Source: Lucifuga dentata
Lineage: Eukaryota; Chordata; Actinopteri; Ophidiiformes; Bythitidae
Assembly: GCA_014773175.1 (NCBI GenBank)
Contig: VXCM01001367.1
Location: forward strand, 241,634-305,633
Direction of reading: 5' to 3'
DNA: 64,000 nt
The position numbers and the translations under genes are program-made. Position 1 is the first letter of the stretch, and every line of letters starts with the position of its first letter. Shown here in pieces: positions 10,800 to 23,218 of the stretch. The notes below the pieces were generated by a model. The model was not told the origin of the DNA and made no database searches. It saw only the letters and a program-made list of their open reading frames with translations.

Positions 10800-12520
10800 T
10801 TTCTTAGGACTCATTCTTTCAAACAAACTTTTATTGTCCATGTTATGTCAATTAATTAAATGGATGGATGGTTCTGTAAACCTGTAAACTGTAAAAATAG
10901 TAGCTATGTTTTTAATTCCCTGACAATCTCCTTCAAAAAATAATGTGAAAATACATATTTAGGACAATGGGATTTTAATGAAGATGAATCTCAGTACTCA
11001 TAATACTCATACTCATACTCATAATTTCATGACTCATGGTACAAAGATATGACTAAAACTGAAATTTCTTTTGGTCTGAACTTGTCTTCTTATTTCTTCT
11101 ACTACTGAGATAATAGACTATTTTTGCGTATACAGCTTTCAGCATTAAGGATGAAATTTTCAGTATGGACTCTAACATGGAGTAGAATAATTTAATGTAG
11201 TTATTACTCTCTTGTTTTTGCATTTTTCTTTGACCCATAGATAATTTGGGAAATGCTCTCTAACTGGAATCCACAAATTTCAGAGGGAAAAAGAAGAACA
11301 GCTCCAGGTTTCAAATTTTGCACAAGCTGCACATCATGCACTGTGCAACAGAGTCTGAAAAAAGTCTGAACTTTCAGCCTTTCTGAAAGTCACTTCCAAG
11401 TGACCAATGACGTCGCCAGTCTGACTGAGACTAGGCCACAGTTGGAACAAATCCAACAAGCCATCTTTCAGACAGACCCGCTCCATCTCTGCCAAATGAC
11501 CGTCAGAACTTCATCCTGATCTCCATGCCAAGACATCAGCCTACAGATGAGCCACATATTAGTAAACAACTTTTCTTGATTCTCTTGCTAAGGCTTGATG
11601 CTAGTTAATTTTTAATGCTGATTTTTTTTCTTTATTTTTCTTTAGCAAAGATTAAAGTAGTTATTTTACCTTTCATCATTTTTCGGACTCATTTTACATG
11701 ACTTATTGATCCAAAATCTGCTGATCAGCATTGCTGGTGAGACTATTACACAAAGTCATTGTTTGTATCCCTTCAGCAGAGTATGAAATCATTTTATCTT
11801 AAAATAAACTTCCTTCAGATTTACTGAGTAATTTATTATATACATAAAGACGTGAAGAACCAACCAATGGTGCCTTTTGAGGTTTAATTATTACTTTATT
11901 TAATATCCATATCTTTATTTTTTCTAGCAGGATCTATTATACCACAGGCTGCTGTCCAAGTCTACCTTACCAATATTTTACTGCTTCTTTGAAAATCCAG
12001 TATATTTTAACTTGTGTCATCAGACTATTGGCTCAGCTAATGACTGAAAATCAGACTGAGAAGAGAAAGACAAATTCTCCCAATAACTCATAACTCTACT
12101 GTATATGTTTTCTTATATGCTATCAGTAATTCCTTGGCAAACAGATGGAGCGCTGCTGTTTAACTGACAAAAGGAAGGCAAGATATTTACCCTCCCAGCA
12201 ATACTACATACAGTACTCAGTACCTAATATATTAAGAAATAAAAACATTAATCCCAAAAGCAAATAAAATGAAAGTGTATGCCACTGGTTTAACAGCAGG
12301 ATAAGTTTGTAGAAAGTTATGAACACAGGTAAACTATTGAAATTATAAAATGTTGTCCAGGTAAGTCAAACCCTGATAAACAATTTGTCAACTTAAGTGT
12401 AAATTAGCCTCTTAAAATATGGATGGTGGTGGTTAGTGGTGTAGGGGAGCAAGTTAATAATTGAGTTTTACATTACTGTCTAAACCTTATTACTCTTTGA
12501 TAATCACAATGTACAACTTT
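10800..12520. other. Non-genic DNA
   Basis: No gene. A short (ACTCAT)n-like array lies near 10993-11022. At 11240-11560 the DNA is less AT-rich, with the short repeat pair 'gtctgaaaaaagtctgaac', but I do not recognise it. Confidence 0.6.
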
Positions 12521-12526
12521 TATAAC

Positions 12527-12555
<29 letters not shown>
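12527..12555. repeat. poly-A run
   Basis: 29 A's without an N. Could be a retroposon tail, but no element is recognisable upstream. Confidence 0.85.
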
Positions 12556-12557
<2 letters not shown>

Positions 12558-12773
12558 TGATGGCATGTCTTTTAAAACTTCTTAGACTAAGTCACACATC
12601 TCCCTTCAGGTGCTGCCCATCAGTAGGTAATTTCCAGACAGATAGATCCTCCTCCTGTTGTGAAACAGATGGCTATAACTGGGACATACTGTTGCTGTCT
12701 CTCTTCGCTTGTCAGCTGGCTAAGCAGATTTTTATGAACTGTAATAAACATTCACATGTATATACTGTATATA

Positions 12774-12774
<1 letters not shown>

Positions 12775-12836
<62 letters not shown>
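12775..12836. repeat. (CA)n microsatellite, ~31 units
   Basis: Uninterrupted CA run preceded by 'gtatatactgtatatat'. Confidence 0.95.
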
Positions 12837-12838
<2 letters not shown>

Positions 12839-12839
12839 T

Positions 12840-14350
12840 CAGCCATAAAATAGTCTACATTGTCACATTAACAGCTGGTTTTATAGGTTTTAAATTTCAC
12901 AAAATTGAAAAAAAAATATTATGTTTCATTCAAGTAAGAACATGCAATGCAAAAGTTTGCAGTTTCCATACTTTCCTGTTTTTCCCTACTTTTCTTTCCA
13001 TCTATTATTCCACAGCCTCCTAATCCTCCCAAAGCACGTACAATGAAAAGTACATGATTCCATTTTTTTTTTTTTTTTTTTTTNACCCTGCCCCCCATCA
13101 CAAAGCTCTCAAATGGATCTTTTCCCTCAGGCTCCGTCAACCTGTGGCCGGGCAACAGAGAAGCCATTTATTTCTTCTGCAGCATGCTGAGAATAATCTG
13201 GGATGTGCTTGTGCATGTGAAAAGGTCTGCATGAGAGTGTTTCTATGTGTGTTTGTGTATGTGCATGATTGTAGGAGGACAATCATAAACAGTACCATGC
13301 AGAACCCAGACGCTGCTGGGCCAAAGGTAGCAATAATGGAGCTTGGGAAGCTAATGTTCTGTGTGAGGAAGGATCCGAGTTGATTTAGTAGCACCGTCAA
13401 TGAGCTGGGCAAGGACAATGGTTCACTAGAGCTCGATAGAGAAATGAGGACAGGGCTGAGGAAATGGGCAGTGGCTATGAAAAATATTTTCAGGATAGGG
13501 ATGAAGTAACTCCAGGTACAGGCCAGGGGATATGGATTGGGATGCAGTCGGCTATGGCATCCTGAGATATGGAGGATAGAGGGAGATATTTCTAGGTTAC
13601 AAGGGCGAAATGGTGTTATGTTGGACATGTTTATGAGCTTCAAACAAATGTTTGAGTGCATTTAAATGCAGGGGATGATTTAATAACTCTATATCTGTCA
13701 TTAAGAGACTGATTTCCTCAATCTGGTTAAACAGTAGCCCATAAATGTTTAAGTACCAAAAGTTCCAGTTTCTATGTTTTTTTCGTTGATAGAGACCAGG
13801 TCCAGGTAAGGGCATATAGGGGCTCTAGGTAACAGTTAAGGGGCTCTCACTTACAAAGGCTTTTATTTAGTAGCCTATTTGGTTGTGTTTTACAGTTGTG
13901 GCCATGCTCAGGATTTAGGAGGGTGTCGATCACCAAGCAAATTCTACATCATAGATGAGTTCATAGTTAATAGTGGGTTGGCAAAGGTGGGGACTGCCTG
14001 GATGGTGCAGCCCCAAAGCAAAATGTTGCTTTTAGCCCAAAAATGCCAAATGCAATGCTGGCCCTGATACAGATGCATGAAAGCTGGCTCAGCCTGGGTT
14101 AGGACTAATATTTACAGTACATTGACCATAAGGCCCCACAAAGGGAACATTTCTGGATGTACTTGTGCCAGTCTACTGTTCAAGCTGTGCCTAAACCTCT
14201 TGCATTAAAAACTCCACTATTGCTTCAATGCTGACAAGCAATCTTTCTTTGATGGGTCTCCACCCAGAGGGACGCATGTGGTACCCTCATACACTCTTTC
14301 CTATTTTGTCCCTCTACTACCTTTTCTGTCTTTCAGTCTGACATGCATGC
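12840..14350. other. Non-genic DNA
   Basis: Holds a poly-T with an N (13064-13084) and otherwise complex sequence. A 174-codon minus-strand frame (13137-13661) shows no recognisable domain and is probably chance. The block 13130-13560 is moderately GC-rich for this window. Confidence 0.55.
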
Positions 14351-14354
14351 TGTC

Positions 14355-14373
14355 CCACACACGCACACGCGCG

Positions 14374-14413
<40 letters not shown>
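14355..14413. repeat. (CA)n-(CG)n-(CA)n alternating purine-pyrimidine tract
   Basis: A CG run of 15 nt (14368-14382) sits inside a CA microsatellite. Such alternating tracts favour left-handed Z-DNA, and long CG runs are rare in methylated vertebrate DNA. Confidence 0.9.
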
Positions 14414-14417
<4 letters not shown>

Positions 14418-14552
14418 GTAATCACAACAAATCAGGGGTTCATTGTGTGTAAATGTCAGGTCATTAGTGTGCTTCTGTCTCCTCCTGTCTAATTGGACCA
14501 TGGTAAATATAGCTGCTCCACATCGATTCCTGCACATCTTGCCTTCTCACTT

Positions 14553-14571
14553 TCTCTCTCTCTCTCTCTCT
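14553..14571. repeat. (TC)n microsatellite
   Basis: About nine TC units within a longer pyrimidine-rich stretch (14540-14612). Confidence 0.9.
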
Positions 14572-14612
14572 TATTCTCTTTTTTATGTCTCTCTTCTTTC
14601 TTTATTATTTCA

Positions 14613-15839
14613 CCTCTGATCCCCTAAATCTAACTTGGTGAAAAACGCCATGGTCACCAATGGTAAGATTCAGATGAACATCCAAATGATGTAAGAAGAG
14701 TTTTTTGGGGTTCATTACTAATAGTTCTGTGAATCTGCTTGGGAGTCATAGCAGCTTCCAAACTGTATTTTGAATTTTGCAGAAGTGCAGCTTTGCTTGA
14801 ATGTTGTAGCATTGATTTAAGTGAGTTATATAAGTGTGTTTATTTACTGGAGAATAGATTAGCCAAAAATTAGGCACAGTTGATGAGGTATAATGTGGCA
14901 CGAATTAGCATGTTGCAGAACTGATCACACTAGTTTTATGGTATCTTGAGACAACTTTAGGCAGAACATGGCACAGTACCTAACCTCAAGTATTTTTGGC
15001 GACTACAATTCAAACCTCCTGTGATCTATTTCAGAATAAATTTCTGATTTACACTCAACAACCTTTTTAAATGAGATTAACCTAAATTACTGTTGTTTAT
15101 TTCATCTTTATCTTTGCTGGTTATTCATGCTTGAGATCAAATTTCTCTTCCTAACCATGACAATATGCAGAAAATGTAGTTTTATGCCACGCAACACAGC
15201 CAAAATGTAATTAGCAATTATGGAACATTTCACAGAATGATATGTATGTAAGAATGCATTCTATAAAAGCATTTTGTCTTTAATTTTAACAATTAGATTA
15301 GAGCTGACACTGTGTCCAGTGTGTGCATAGAACCCATCCACATATTGGTAAATTTATTTAACAAGTTAAAAAGCATGTAATGTTGACAGGAAGGGACCAA
15401 AAATTTTATTGAGTAGTGTAAGGAGTCACTTTTGACACAACAGGCAATCTATTTTAGCTACAATAATGTTAGTCACCAATAGGGGGCAGAATTGTAAAGG
15501 ATACGCCAGTATATAGTCATGGTGTGTGGCTGTTGCATGTGTTTGTGTGAGACGGAGGGAAAGCATTTGAGTGAGATGAATGAAATTTAATGTCAGTCTG
15601 TTTTTGTAAGTTAAGGTACTGGCCTCAGTAGCTTCTTTCCATGCTAAAGAACAGATTGTACTTATTAACACCTGTTGTCATTATTCCACCTGAGCAGACA
15701 CAACTAATTAATATAGCAATCAGCCTGTCTGATTTAATGACCAAGGACACATGCTTGGTGAGCAGGAGTGAGAACATGTGTAAGAAAGAAGCGACAGACG
15801 ATCAGAGCAAAAGATACTCATATGATTTTACAAAGGAGA
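14613..15839. other. Non-genic DNA; nothing seen
   Basis: AT-rich, with no open frame above about 80 codons and no repeat family I recognise. Confidence 0.6.
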
Positions 15840-15886
15840 TATAGAATAGAATAGAATAGAATAGAATAGAATAGAATAGAATAGAA
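15840..15886. repeat. (AATAG)n pentanucleotide microsatellite
   Basis: Nine near-perfect AGAAT/AATAG units. A short second block of the same unit occurs near 16399-16420. Confidence 0.95.
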
Positions 15887-15970
15887 ACAACACAGAAGCA
15901 TCTTTAAAAGCATAGTTTTATAAACTATCTGCTTATATTTGGTGATGCTGAACTGCAGTAAAGTGACACA

Positions 15971-16180
15971 AATTTAAGTTCTCAATCCTGGTACTGGAGT
16001 ATCCCATCACTATATGTTTTTCATCTCCTTGCTTTACACCTGATTAGCCAAATCAATCTGGTTCTTCCCAGATCTTGATTGGTATTATACCTGATTTAGC
16101 TAATCAAGTGTAGATAGAGCAGGGAGAGATAGAAAATATGGAGTGAGGTGGCAATTAAGGACCAGAATTGTGAACCACTG
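15971..16180 (+). mobile_element. hAT-like palindromic MITE
   Basis: The left end reads 'gttctcaatcctggtactgg' and the right end 'aggaccagaattgtgaacca' then 'ctg'. The two are inverted copies of each other. Inner blocks 'tttttcatctccttgcttta' and 'agcagggagagatagaaaat' are also partly complementary, so the whole element folds back. I recognise the 'CAGTGGTTCTCAATCCTGG' terminus with 'GCAGGGAGAGATAGAAAA' as a fish dispersed repeat with hAT-like ends. The left terminal CAGTGG is eroded (aattta) and I find no clear 8-bp target duplication. Confidence 0.7.
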
Positions 16181-16189
16181 CCTTAAAAT

Positions 16190-18110
16190 TCACAAAAATG
16201 ACCATATGTTGCCATATATTACCTAATGCAATCCAACCCTTATTAGGTTTTTTCATTAGAAAAATTAAATTTAATTTAATTAATTTAAAAATAGATCTTT
16301 GTAAAATAAATTTTAATAGCCAGCAAAGTTATCCGAAATGTAATATTTTACAAACAAAGAACAAACCACTCTATATGTAGATGATCAACTAAATGAAAAT
16401 AAAATAGAATAGAATAGGATATCAAAGAGAAGCAAATATGAATGGCAGATTGTGTTTTTTTAAGATGGAGACATGCGAGGCATCCTTCTTCTTGTGCATT
16501 GTTGTAGAGTTGCATAGAAATTTATTTACGCACTGCCCAAATAACTAGAAGCAAAATTCTTGATATTGAGTCCCCTTATAGCTGTTTTTGATCTTCACAT
16601 CCATTTTTCTGAAGCTCTAAAAACCACATTTCATCTTTCTCTGCTTCATCTAACCTTATCTCCTCTCTGGTGATTGAAATCGGTTTGTTAGGTTACAACA
16701 AGAGGCCATAGTTTTCTCATGAAGGCAACACATCAAACATCAGTGGCTTCATTGGCAGAAATTTTCTCAAAGTGGCTTCCTTTTTTAATGAAGTGTAATA
16801 AGGCTAACAGAGGTTAGCACAGCAAGTGTGTGTGTATGTCTGGGCAGATCCACAGTAGGTGATCTATTTTATGTGTATAGGTGTGTCTGTACATGTGTGT
16901 GAGTACCAGCATTTTAAAATAATAAACTTAATTGTTTTTTGTTTCTTCTGACTGCACATGTGAATTGACCATATGATGACAGTGAGAGAATATGTGAAGT
17001 TCTGTGTGTGTTCATACTTGTGTGTGTGTGTGCTTAGGTGTGAGACTGTGAATGTAGAGTAGAAAGAGTATGTGTCTATCGATGTGTCGGTTTCAATTAT
17101 TCTCCCACCCATCCTGGCAGCCTTCTATTGCTTTGTATTGTATGCACAGCCAGCCTCACATCAAAGTGAACTGTGCCCGCGAGGACATATTTAAAAATCA
17201 ATGCCGACTTGGATGTAGCTAAAAAATTTATATTATTCACTGCTGTCTTGCTCTGTTCAGCACACACAGACACACAGACGCATACACCTAAACACACACA
17301 ACCACACAATTCAATATCAGTAACAGCACACAGACAAAAAGCCATGTTAGTCACTGATCTCTGTGCGAGTGGTGACAATGGCTCAATAGCGCTGCTGCTG
17401 GAGGATCAAACTGACACAGGAACCTACATGTTTCATCCTTTTCCACAGGTCATCATCTGGGATTTCTCTCACATCACACACTTGAATTATGTCTGTACAT
17501 CACAGGGAGAAAGGGAGACAAAATAGGGAAAAATACCCAACATACAGTCTGGACTCCTGATTTTCGACTGTAAACCATGATTTCTGAATCATGGTGTTCT
17601 CTTGCTCACCATTTGCATTATTTTTCATTCTTGCTTTTTTATGCTCACCTGTAAGTCAGCCATTCATGCAGCACTTTATACATGTGCATACATGGCAATT
17701 TTATGTAGTGTCCTGTATTTTCTTAACATGTTTGCATAAATTTGGACATTTAAGAAGACATTCCAGAAAATCACACTTGTTTTTGAATTAAGATGTTAAA
17801 TTTTCCATAGCTCATTGTATTTATATCAAAGCAATTAATGGAGTACAAACTCCATTCCGCTTTCACAATTATCATTAGTGCACCTTGATCCATGCACAAT
17901 GCTTGTGGTGATATTTATTATATATTATGTATATATATTATATGAGTATTAACCTACAGTATATAATGCATGCAATGCCTATTGTGCCCTATTGACTCCC
18001 ATTCATTTTGTAGCTCTGCCTCTGAATACAAGTTTCAAAGCTTTTATTTCTCACGTGCAGCCATACAACAGCAATAAAACGCTTTTTCTGGTATGTTCCC
18101 CAATTGTGCT
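16190..18110. other. Non-genic DNA
   Basis: No gene seen. Short TG/CA-rich tracts occur at 16826-17095 and 17260-17310. The CA-rich ORFs there are repeat-driven. Confidence 0.6.
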
Positions 18111-18135
18111 TCTTAGTAAAAAAAAAAAATAAAAT

Positions 18136-18138
<3 letters not shown>

Positions 18139-18170
<32 letters not shown>
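18139..18170. repeat. (TA)n microsatellite preceded by A-rich run
   Basis: Sixteen TA units follow 'aaaaaaaaataaaataaaa' at 18118-18138. On the minus strand this lies just past the 3' side of the LINE remnant at 18470-19145 and could be its tail. Confidence 0.9.
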
Positions 18171-18173
<3 letters not shown>

Positions 18174-18374
18174 TAAATAAAAACAACATAAAAATAAGGA
18201 TAAGGATAAGACAAGAGCAAAATTGAGAAATTGAGAATTTGAAGTATATAACCAGCAGGAGAATGTATGCACGAGTATTGATAAATATGTGCAAAACAAT
18301 AGTACTGTACACAGTGCAAATGCAGCTTTAGAAGACTGACCTTGTGTGTGTGTGTGTAGTGAGTGTGAGCGTAA

Positions 18375-18378
<4 letters not shown>

Positions 18379-18410
<32 letters not shown>
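18379..18410. repeat. (GA)n microsatellite
   Basis: Sixteen GA units; a short (TG)n lies at 18343-18357. Both fall in what may be the 3' untranslated part of the adjacent LINE. Confidence 0.9.
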
Positions 18411-18412
<2 letters not shown>

Positions 18413-18469
18413 TGTGAGTGAGATGTGTGCTTGAAAAGAGGAAGGGAAGGAGGTGTGTGGATGGTCCAT

Positions 18470-19145
18470 CATGTGTTGCTGTTCTTATTGTATGAGGATA
18501 AAAGCTTCTCTTGAGTGTCTCAGTCCTTGTCTTGTTGCTGAAGAGGTGCTTCCCTGACCTCAGCAGCCTGAACAGTTTGTGTCCGGGGTGGATGGAGTCT
18601 TTTTTGATACTGAGAGCCCTGGTCATGCACCTCCTGGAATAAATGTCCTGCAGGACTGGAAGGGAAAACCTGATGGTGCGCTCAGCCAAATGCATCACCT
18701 GCTGCAGGGCTTTTTGGTCCTGTCCAGTACAGTTCCCATACCAGGCGGTGATGCTTCCAGTCAGGATGCTCTCAATGACTGCGGTGTAAAATGACTTTAA
18801 GATAGGGGGGGTGACACTATGAACTTCCTGATTCGCCTGAGGTGGTACAGGCGCTGTCTCACCTTGCTGATTAGGAAGTTTGTGTGAGTGTCCCAGGTGA
18901 GGTCCTCAGTGGTGTGAACACCAAGGTACTTGTGGCTCCTCACTCTGTCCACCGGGGTCCCGCTGATCTGTGTGGGGGNGGGGGAGTGTAACTTCCCTGC
19001 TGTTATCTCCTGAAATCCACTACCAGCTCCTTGATCTTGTTGACATTCAGAGAAAGGTGGTTGGCTCGGCACCACAGCAAGAGGCTGTCCACTTCATCCG
19101 GGTAGGCCCCCTCATCACTGTGGGAGATCAGGCCCACTACAGTGG
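18470..19145 (-). pseudogene. LINE reverse-transcriptase C-terminal remnant (L2/jockey-like), frameshifted
   Basis: On the minus strand, three frames together give the C-terminal half of a fish LINE ORF2. From 19140: 'GLISHSDEGAYPDEVDSLLL', then a block with WCRANHLSLNVNKIKELVVD. After a frame change at the G-run/N (18979): 'QISGTPVDRVRSHKYLGVHT', then TEDLTWDTHTNFLISKVRQR and LYHLRRIRKF. After another change near the G-run at 18805-18811, degraded sequence leads to 'LQDIYSRRCMTRALSIKKDS' and IHPGHKLFRLLRSGKHLF...KTRTETLKRSFYPHTIR at about 18640-18480. The order 'YLGV..TEDLTW', 'RLYHLRR', 'LQDIYSRRC', 'HPGHKLF.LLRSGK', 'SFYPHTIR' is the usual C-terminal signature of this LINE type, which genome annotations often label jockey-like polymerase. 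Stops and frame changes show that it is inactive. The one at 18979 may be an assembly effect. Confidence 0.8.
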
Positions 19146-19149
19146 TAAT

Positions 19150-20370
19150 GGGCCAAACAAATTTGTACAAACTTCATACGAATTTCAAAATGCTCATTAT
19201 TGCACATGATCAGCTGTACATAAGCTCACTGGGATGACGTGCAGTTTATATGTTACTGTAGTTTGAATTATACACTGCATTCAACTCTATGAAGCAAAAT
19301 TTAATCTTTTTATAGTATCTCCACTACTGTATACAGTATTCAGTATATTCAAATTTTTAAAATACTTTGTACTGCATTGTGAATAACGGTCCATAAGTTC
19401 ACTATCATGACATATACTCTTACCCCCTATCTTACCCACTTCATCCAGTATATATTCCATTAAATGTTTTATACTACATCATGATCATGTGTACACAAGC
19501 ACACAACGTACAGTTTGATTAATTATCAGTTATTTAATGCCAACATTGCTATAGCATTCATAAAAAGACTTCTAGAACCACCTAACAAGTAACACTTATG
19601 TACCTCAAACACTTTCTCCCCCAAGCCTTACAATGTTCCCATAAAAATCAGATTTTCCCATAGTCTGATATTGTGGTAGGCCAGAGGGAGACAGAATATG
19701 GGAGGAACAAAGAAAAAAGTCACAGTGAGCAAAAATGAGAATTAGAAACACATTTCACTCTCTGCACAACAGATAGTCAGGTATGAAGGAGAGCAGAGGG
19801 CACTGTGTGCTGCAAAACCTTTGCTCGAAATGTACTGCGTAGGAATACTTAGTAAACTGGAAGTATATACTGTTACATTGTTTATACAGACCACATCTAT
19901 TTGCTGGATTACAGATGCAGCCACTCTACAAAACCTCAATAGTCCACTTATTTGAACTTGTATTGAGATAAAGTGGAGCTCAGCCTTTCTTATTTGTTAG
20001 CAAATAGAGATTTTGCCATTGACTTAAGAGTCACAAATTTCATATATTAGTGCTTGCTTTTCCTCCTGCTTTCATGATTGTTAAGGTCCTTTGGTTTGCT
20101 AGTTCAAAGAGAGATAGAAAGTGGAAGACAAGCAAAGGGAAGTGTCAGAGGAGTGCTGTGGCTGATAACAAAACGTATGAAGGCAGTCCTAAAATTGTGA
20201 GCCTTATAGTGTTAGTACTAGTTATATTTTAGCAATTTTACTTTATTATAGTTTTTTTTTTTAATTTATGGAAAGACATTTTGCTAATAGTTTGCTCTTT
20301 TTCATTAATAATATATATATTCATCTTCAGTTGCTCACACTTGGGCCCTGCTGAAAATACAGCCAGTCAA
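19150..20370. other. Non-genic DNA; nothing seen
   Basis: AT-rich, no repeat family recognised, and no frame longer than about 65 codons. Confidence 0.6.
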
Positions 20371-20379
20371 CACTGAGTC

Positions 20380-20525
20380 ATTTGTTGTTATGGTGCCTAC
20401 CTCAAGGGGATCTTGATAATAGCTGATCATTTCCTACCTGAATTACACCATCTGGTCCTGGGGTTTGAACCAGTGTCCTTCATTTCATGAGCTTATCTGA
20501 CCTTTAGCCCATCCAGCCTTTGTGT
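20380..20525 (-). mobile_element. tRNA-like dispersed repeat (SINE-type fragment)
   Basis: Contains 'ggtcctggggtttgaaccag' followed by 'tgtccttcatttcatgagct' and 'gacctttagcccatccagcc'. It resembles a fish dispersed repeat whose usual sequence has GGTCCTGGGATTCGAACC, then a '(C)GGTCACAAGC' block, then 'ACC.TTAGGCCA'. The 'tttgaacc' core is an inverted box-B-like element. Upstream, 'gtgcctacctcaaggggatc' matches the 'TGCCTTGCTCAAGGGCA' block of the same type. Strongly decayed; boundaries are approximate. Confidence 0.5.
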
Positions 20526-22244
20526 CACTATCACACAGCATCTTTAAAATGCCATGGTGATGATCAGTGCATGCAGCAGATGGTATTATAGCAGTTCCAC
20601 CAGACCACCCCATCCTCCATTAACATTGATCCTACTCATGTATAGCACGCCCATGGGGGGATTATACAGCTCCGTTTGTTTATTTATGTAAACCTATTAT
20701 ACTTATCACCCACAGTAGTGTGAATCATATAGGAATGCAGCCATTAGTATAACTGCATTACCATTTGACTGCAGGACGTCAGACATATGATATGAATGAT
20801 TCTCAACCTGGCAAAACGTATTACAGTAACTGTAAAGCAGGCCTTTGTTATCGCTACGCAGTCTAATTGTTTGCACCACCGAGATTTGTTTCAACACTGG
20901 TTGGGCTTTAACTCTATTATCAGATGTGTGTGACTGCTGTCTCATATCAAATCAATATTGCATATTATATAACAATTTGTGCAAGATACAGCTTGTAGGA
21001 ACACAGTAAACATTAGACTAAAATAATGCTTCACCTTTAACTCACATGAATTTTGATTAAAGCACTGCTGGATGCCCTTGACTGTTTAGATTCATGTCTT
21101 CCCATCTGTCAAGCAAAGCTTTATATGGTTAAAATTAGTTATCTTATTTACACAATCCTGATACAAAATGAAATAGCTGGAGCATGTGAGCCAAGGTCAA
21201 GAAAAAAAAAAGTGTCAAAGTTTTATTGTGAACAATGAAAAGACTGATAGGAAAATTAGAAGTGCTAACAAAAAATGATTGAAGCACAAATTTGTATTTG
21301 CTCTTATATATTGTTGATGATATGATCACATTGTAGCCTGGTGGAGCCAGAGATATAACACTGCAGGGAAATACATTATAAGGATACACCCAGACTACAG
21401 AAATTCTACTAGACTGTTTCTTGCACTGATGTCATATTTAATATCTTAAGGAAATGAACAAAAAGAAAAAAGAGAGACCAAAAGGGAGAATACAACATTT
21501 ATTTTTTATTTTTTATGCATTGCAACATCACTGAAATCAGATGCCTCAAGATTGGCTTCATCACTCGGTGCAATACTATGAACCTGAAAACTCAAATGAA
21601 ACATTAGAATCAGAAAATCTATAGCATTTACACATTAAAATATCTGACTCAGGTTAAATTGAATTCAGACAATATTACTTTCAGTAATATATGGCAAATC
21701 TGAAGGTCTGAAGCAGCAGGAAAAGTTATTGTTAAAGATCCAGGTGGTAAGATCAAGGCTCCTGAAAGATCAGTAGTTATCATTTACTGAACAAATGTCC
21801 ATTTTATCCCTGTAACAGCTAGAATGTAGGTCAAGATTTACATATATTCTCCACTTAATCTTAAATTAATTTACATGGCAATTTATCTGCATGAATTCAC
21901 TGATCGCTCCTCTTTAGTTTTTTGATAAAGAGGGCACTTTACTGAGCAAAGCCAAAATTGGAATCTTGTGGCACCTGAATTAAATTTATTTTTCCATCCA
22001 TCCCTCTATTCTTTTTTACCCACTAATGCCTGTCATAACAATTAAAATACTCAAATACATACTGTAACTGACACCACAGCCAGAAAGATAAAGCTACAGA
22101 AAGAAAGAGAGAGCTACATATTCACAACTACAAAAAAATACAGAAGTGGCAAATAAATATACAGTATGAGTACAGTACGAGACACAGTCTGAGAGACAGA
22201 AAACCAGAAATGAGAGACAGACAACTAGAATGCCAGGCAAACAG
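20526..22244. other. Non-genic DNA; nothing seen
   Basis: AT-rich. No recognisable gene or repeat family apart from short A/T runs. Confidence 0.6.
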
Positions 22245-22276
22245 AAAAAAAAAAAGAAAAAAAAAAAAAAAAAAAN

Positions 22277-22306
<30 letters not shown>
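22245..22306. repeat. poly-A run with single N (contig join)
   Basis: Nearly pure A with one G and an N at 22276. Confidence 0.85.
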
Positions 22307-22307
<1 letters not shown>

Positions 22308-22853
22308 ACAAACAGGCAGGCACACAGTCAGATACATAAGCAACTAGTCAGACAAACAGGATATCACACGTCATTCACACCATGATGATGTTATTACCCA
22401 AACTGTGAAGAAAAATGGAGAAGAGACAATTATTCCAAATGGAAATTCCATCACAGGAATATTACGGTGTTATGTAAATTCAACATATCTTTGGGACTCT
22501 ATGAATGATACCAAAACTCATTAGTCTCTGAATGCCAAAATGTCACATTGTATGATACCTGAGAGGCAAAAAAATTCCAATGTCATTGCTGTTTTTTAGG
22601 CTGTACCTAGAGAATTTCTGTTTGATGTTTTTTTTGTGGGGACTCTGGGTATTCTTCAAATGGTAAATACTAGTGCAGAAGTTTCTTAAAGGACTATACA
22701 GGTGGTTTTGCATGTTTGAGCCTAATACAATCTGCATATATGTTACGTTACTGACAATCATTTCCCAAACCATGCTGGAGTGGTAAATTTTAGAATTGTT
22801 TTTCCTTCCTTCCAGACTGCCATTGGTTTCAGTTCATTAAAAAATAAAATTAA

Positions 22854-22866
22854 AATCAAGTTGTAG
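22854..22866 (+). repeat. SINE target-site duplication, left copy
   Basis: AATCAAGTTGTAG occurs here and again at 23219-23231, exactly flanking the SINE. Confidence 0.85.
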
Positions 22867-23218
22867 GGATGGCACGGTGGCTCAGTGGTTAGCACTGCCA
22901 CCTCACACCAAGAAGGTCCTGGGTTTGAATCTGACCTGGTCCTTTCTGTATGGAGTGTGCATGTTCTCCCCATGTCTGCATGGGTTTCCTCTGGGTGCTC
23001 CAGCTTCCTCCCACCTCCAAAGACATACAGGTCAGGTGAGTTGGAAACTCTAAAAACTGACTTTAGGTGTGAATGAGTTTGTCTGTCTCTATGTGAGCCC
23101 TGTGATAGACTGGCCACTTGTCCAGGGTGTAACCCGCCTCTCGCCCAATGACTGCTGGGATAGGCTCCAGCCCCCCCCTCCCCCATGACCCTTAACAAAC
23201 GGATATAGAAAATGGATG
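22867..23218 (+). mobile_element. tRNA-derived teleost SINE-type element, near full length
   Basis: Starts 'ggatggcacggtggctcagt' and contains 'tggctcagtgg' (box-A-like) and 'gggtttgaatctg' (box-B-like), the two parts of an internal RNA polymerase III promoter. It continues with the familiar fish-repeat blocks 'gagtgtgcatgttctcccca', 'gggtttcctctgggtgctcc', 'ctcccacctccaaagacata', 'tagactggccacttgtccag', 'ctgggataggctccag' and 'tagaaaatggatg', which ends in the usual ATGGATG tail. It is flanked by 13-bp direct repeats, the product of target-primed insertion. The antisense strand is open over about 200 codons, but that is a by-product and not a gene. A degenerate opposite-strand relative lies at 28355-28480. 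Confidence 0.9.

Noticed and set aside
13137..13661. 174-codon minus-strand open frame
   Set aside because: No domain, no start context or splice support, and Ser/Leu-rich composition as expected from a chance frame antisense to purine-rich DNA.
18051..18470. Downstream part of the 215-codon frame containing the LINE end
   Set aside because: Only the first ~65 codons match a LINE; the rest is translation of CA, GA and TA repeats.
22885..22945. tRNA gene suggested by box A and box B
   Set aside because: The boxes belong to a dispersed SINE with the usual long body and tail; no cloverleaf with a proper acceptor stem is apparent.
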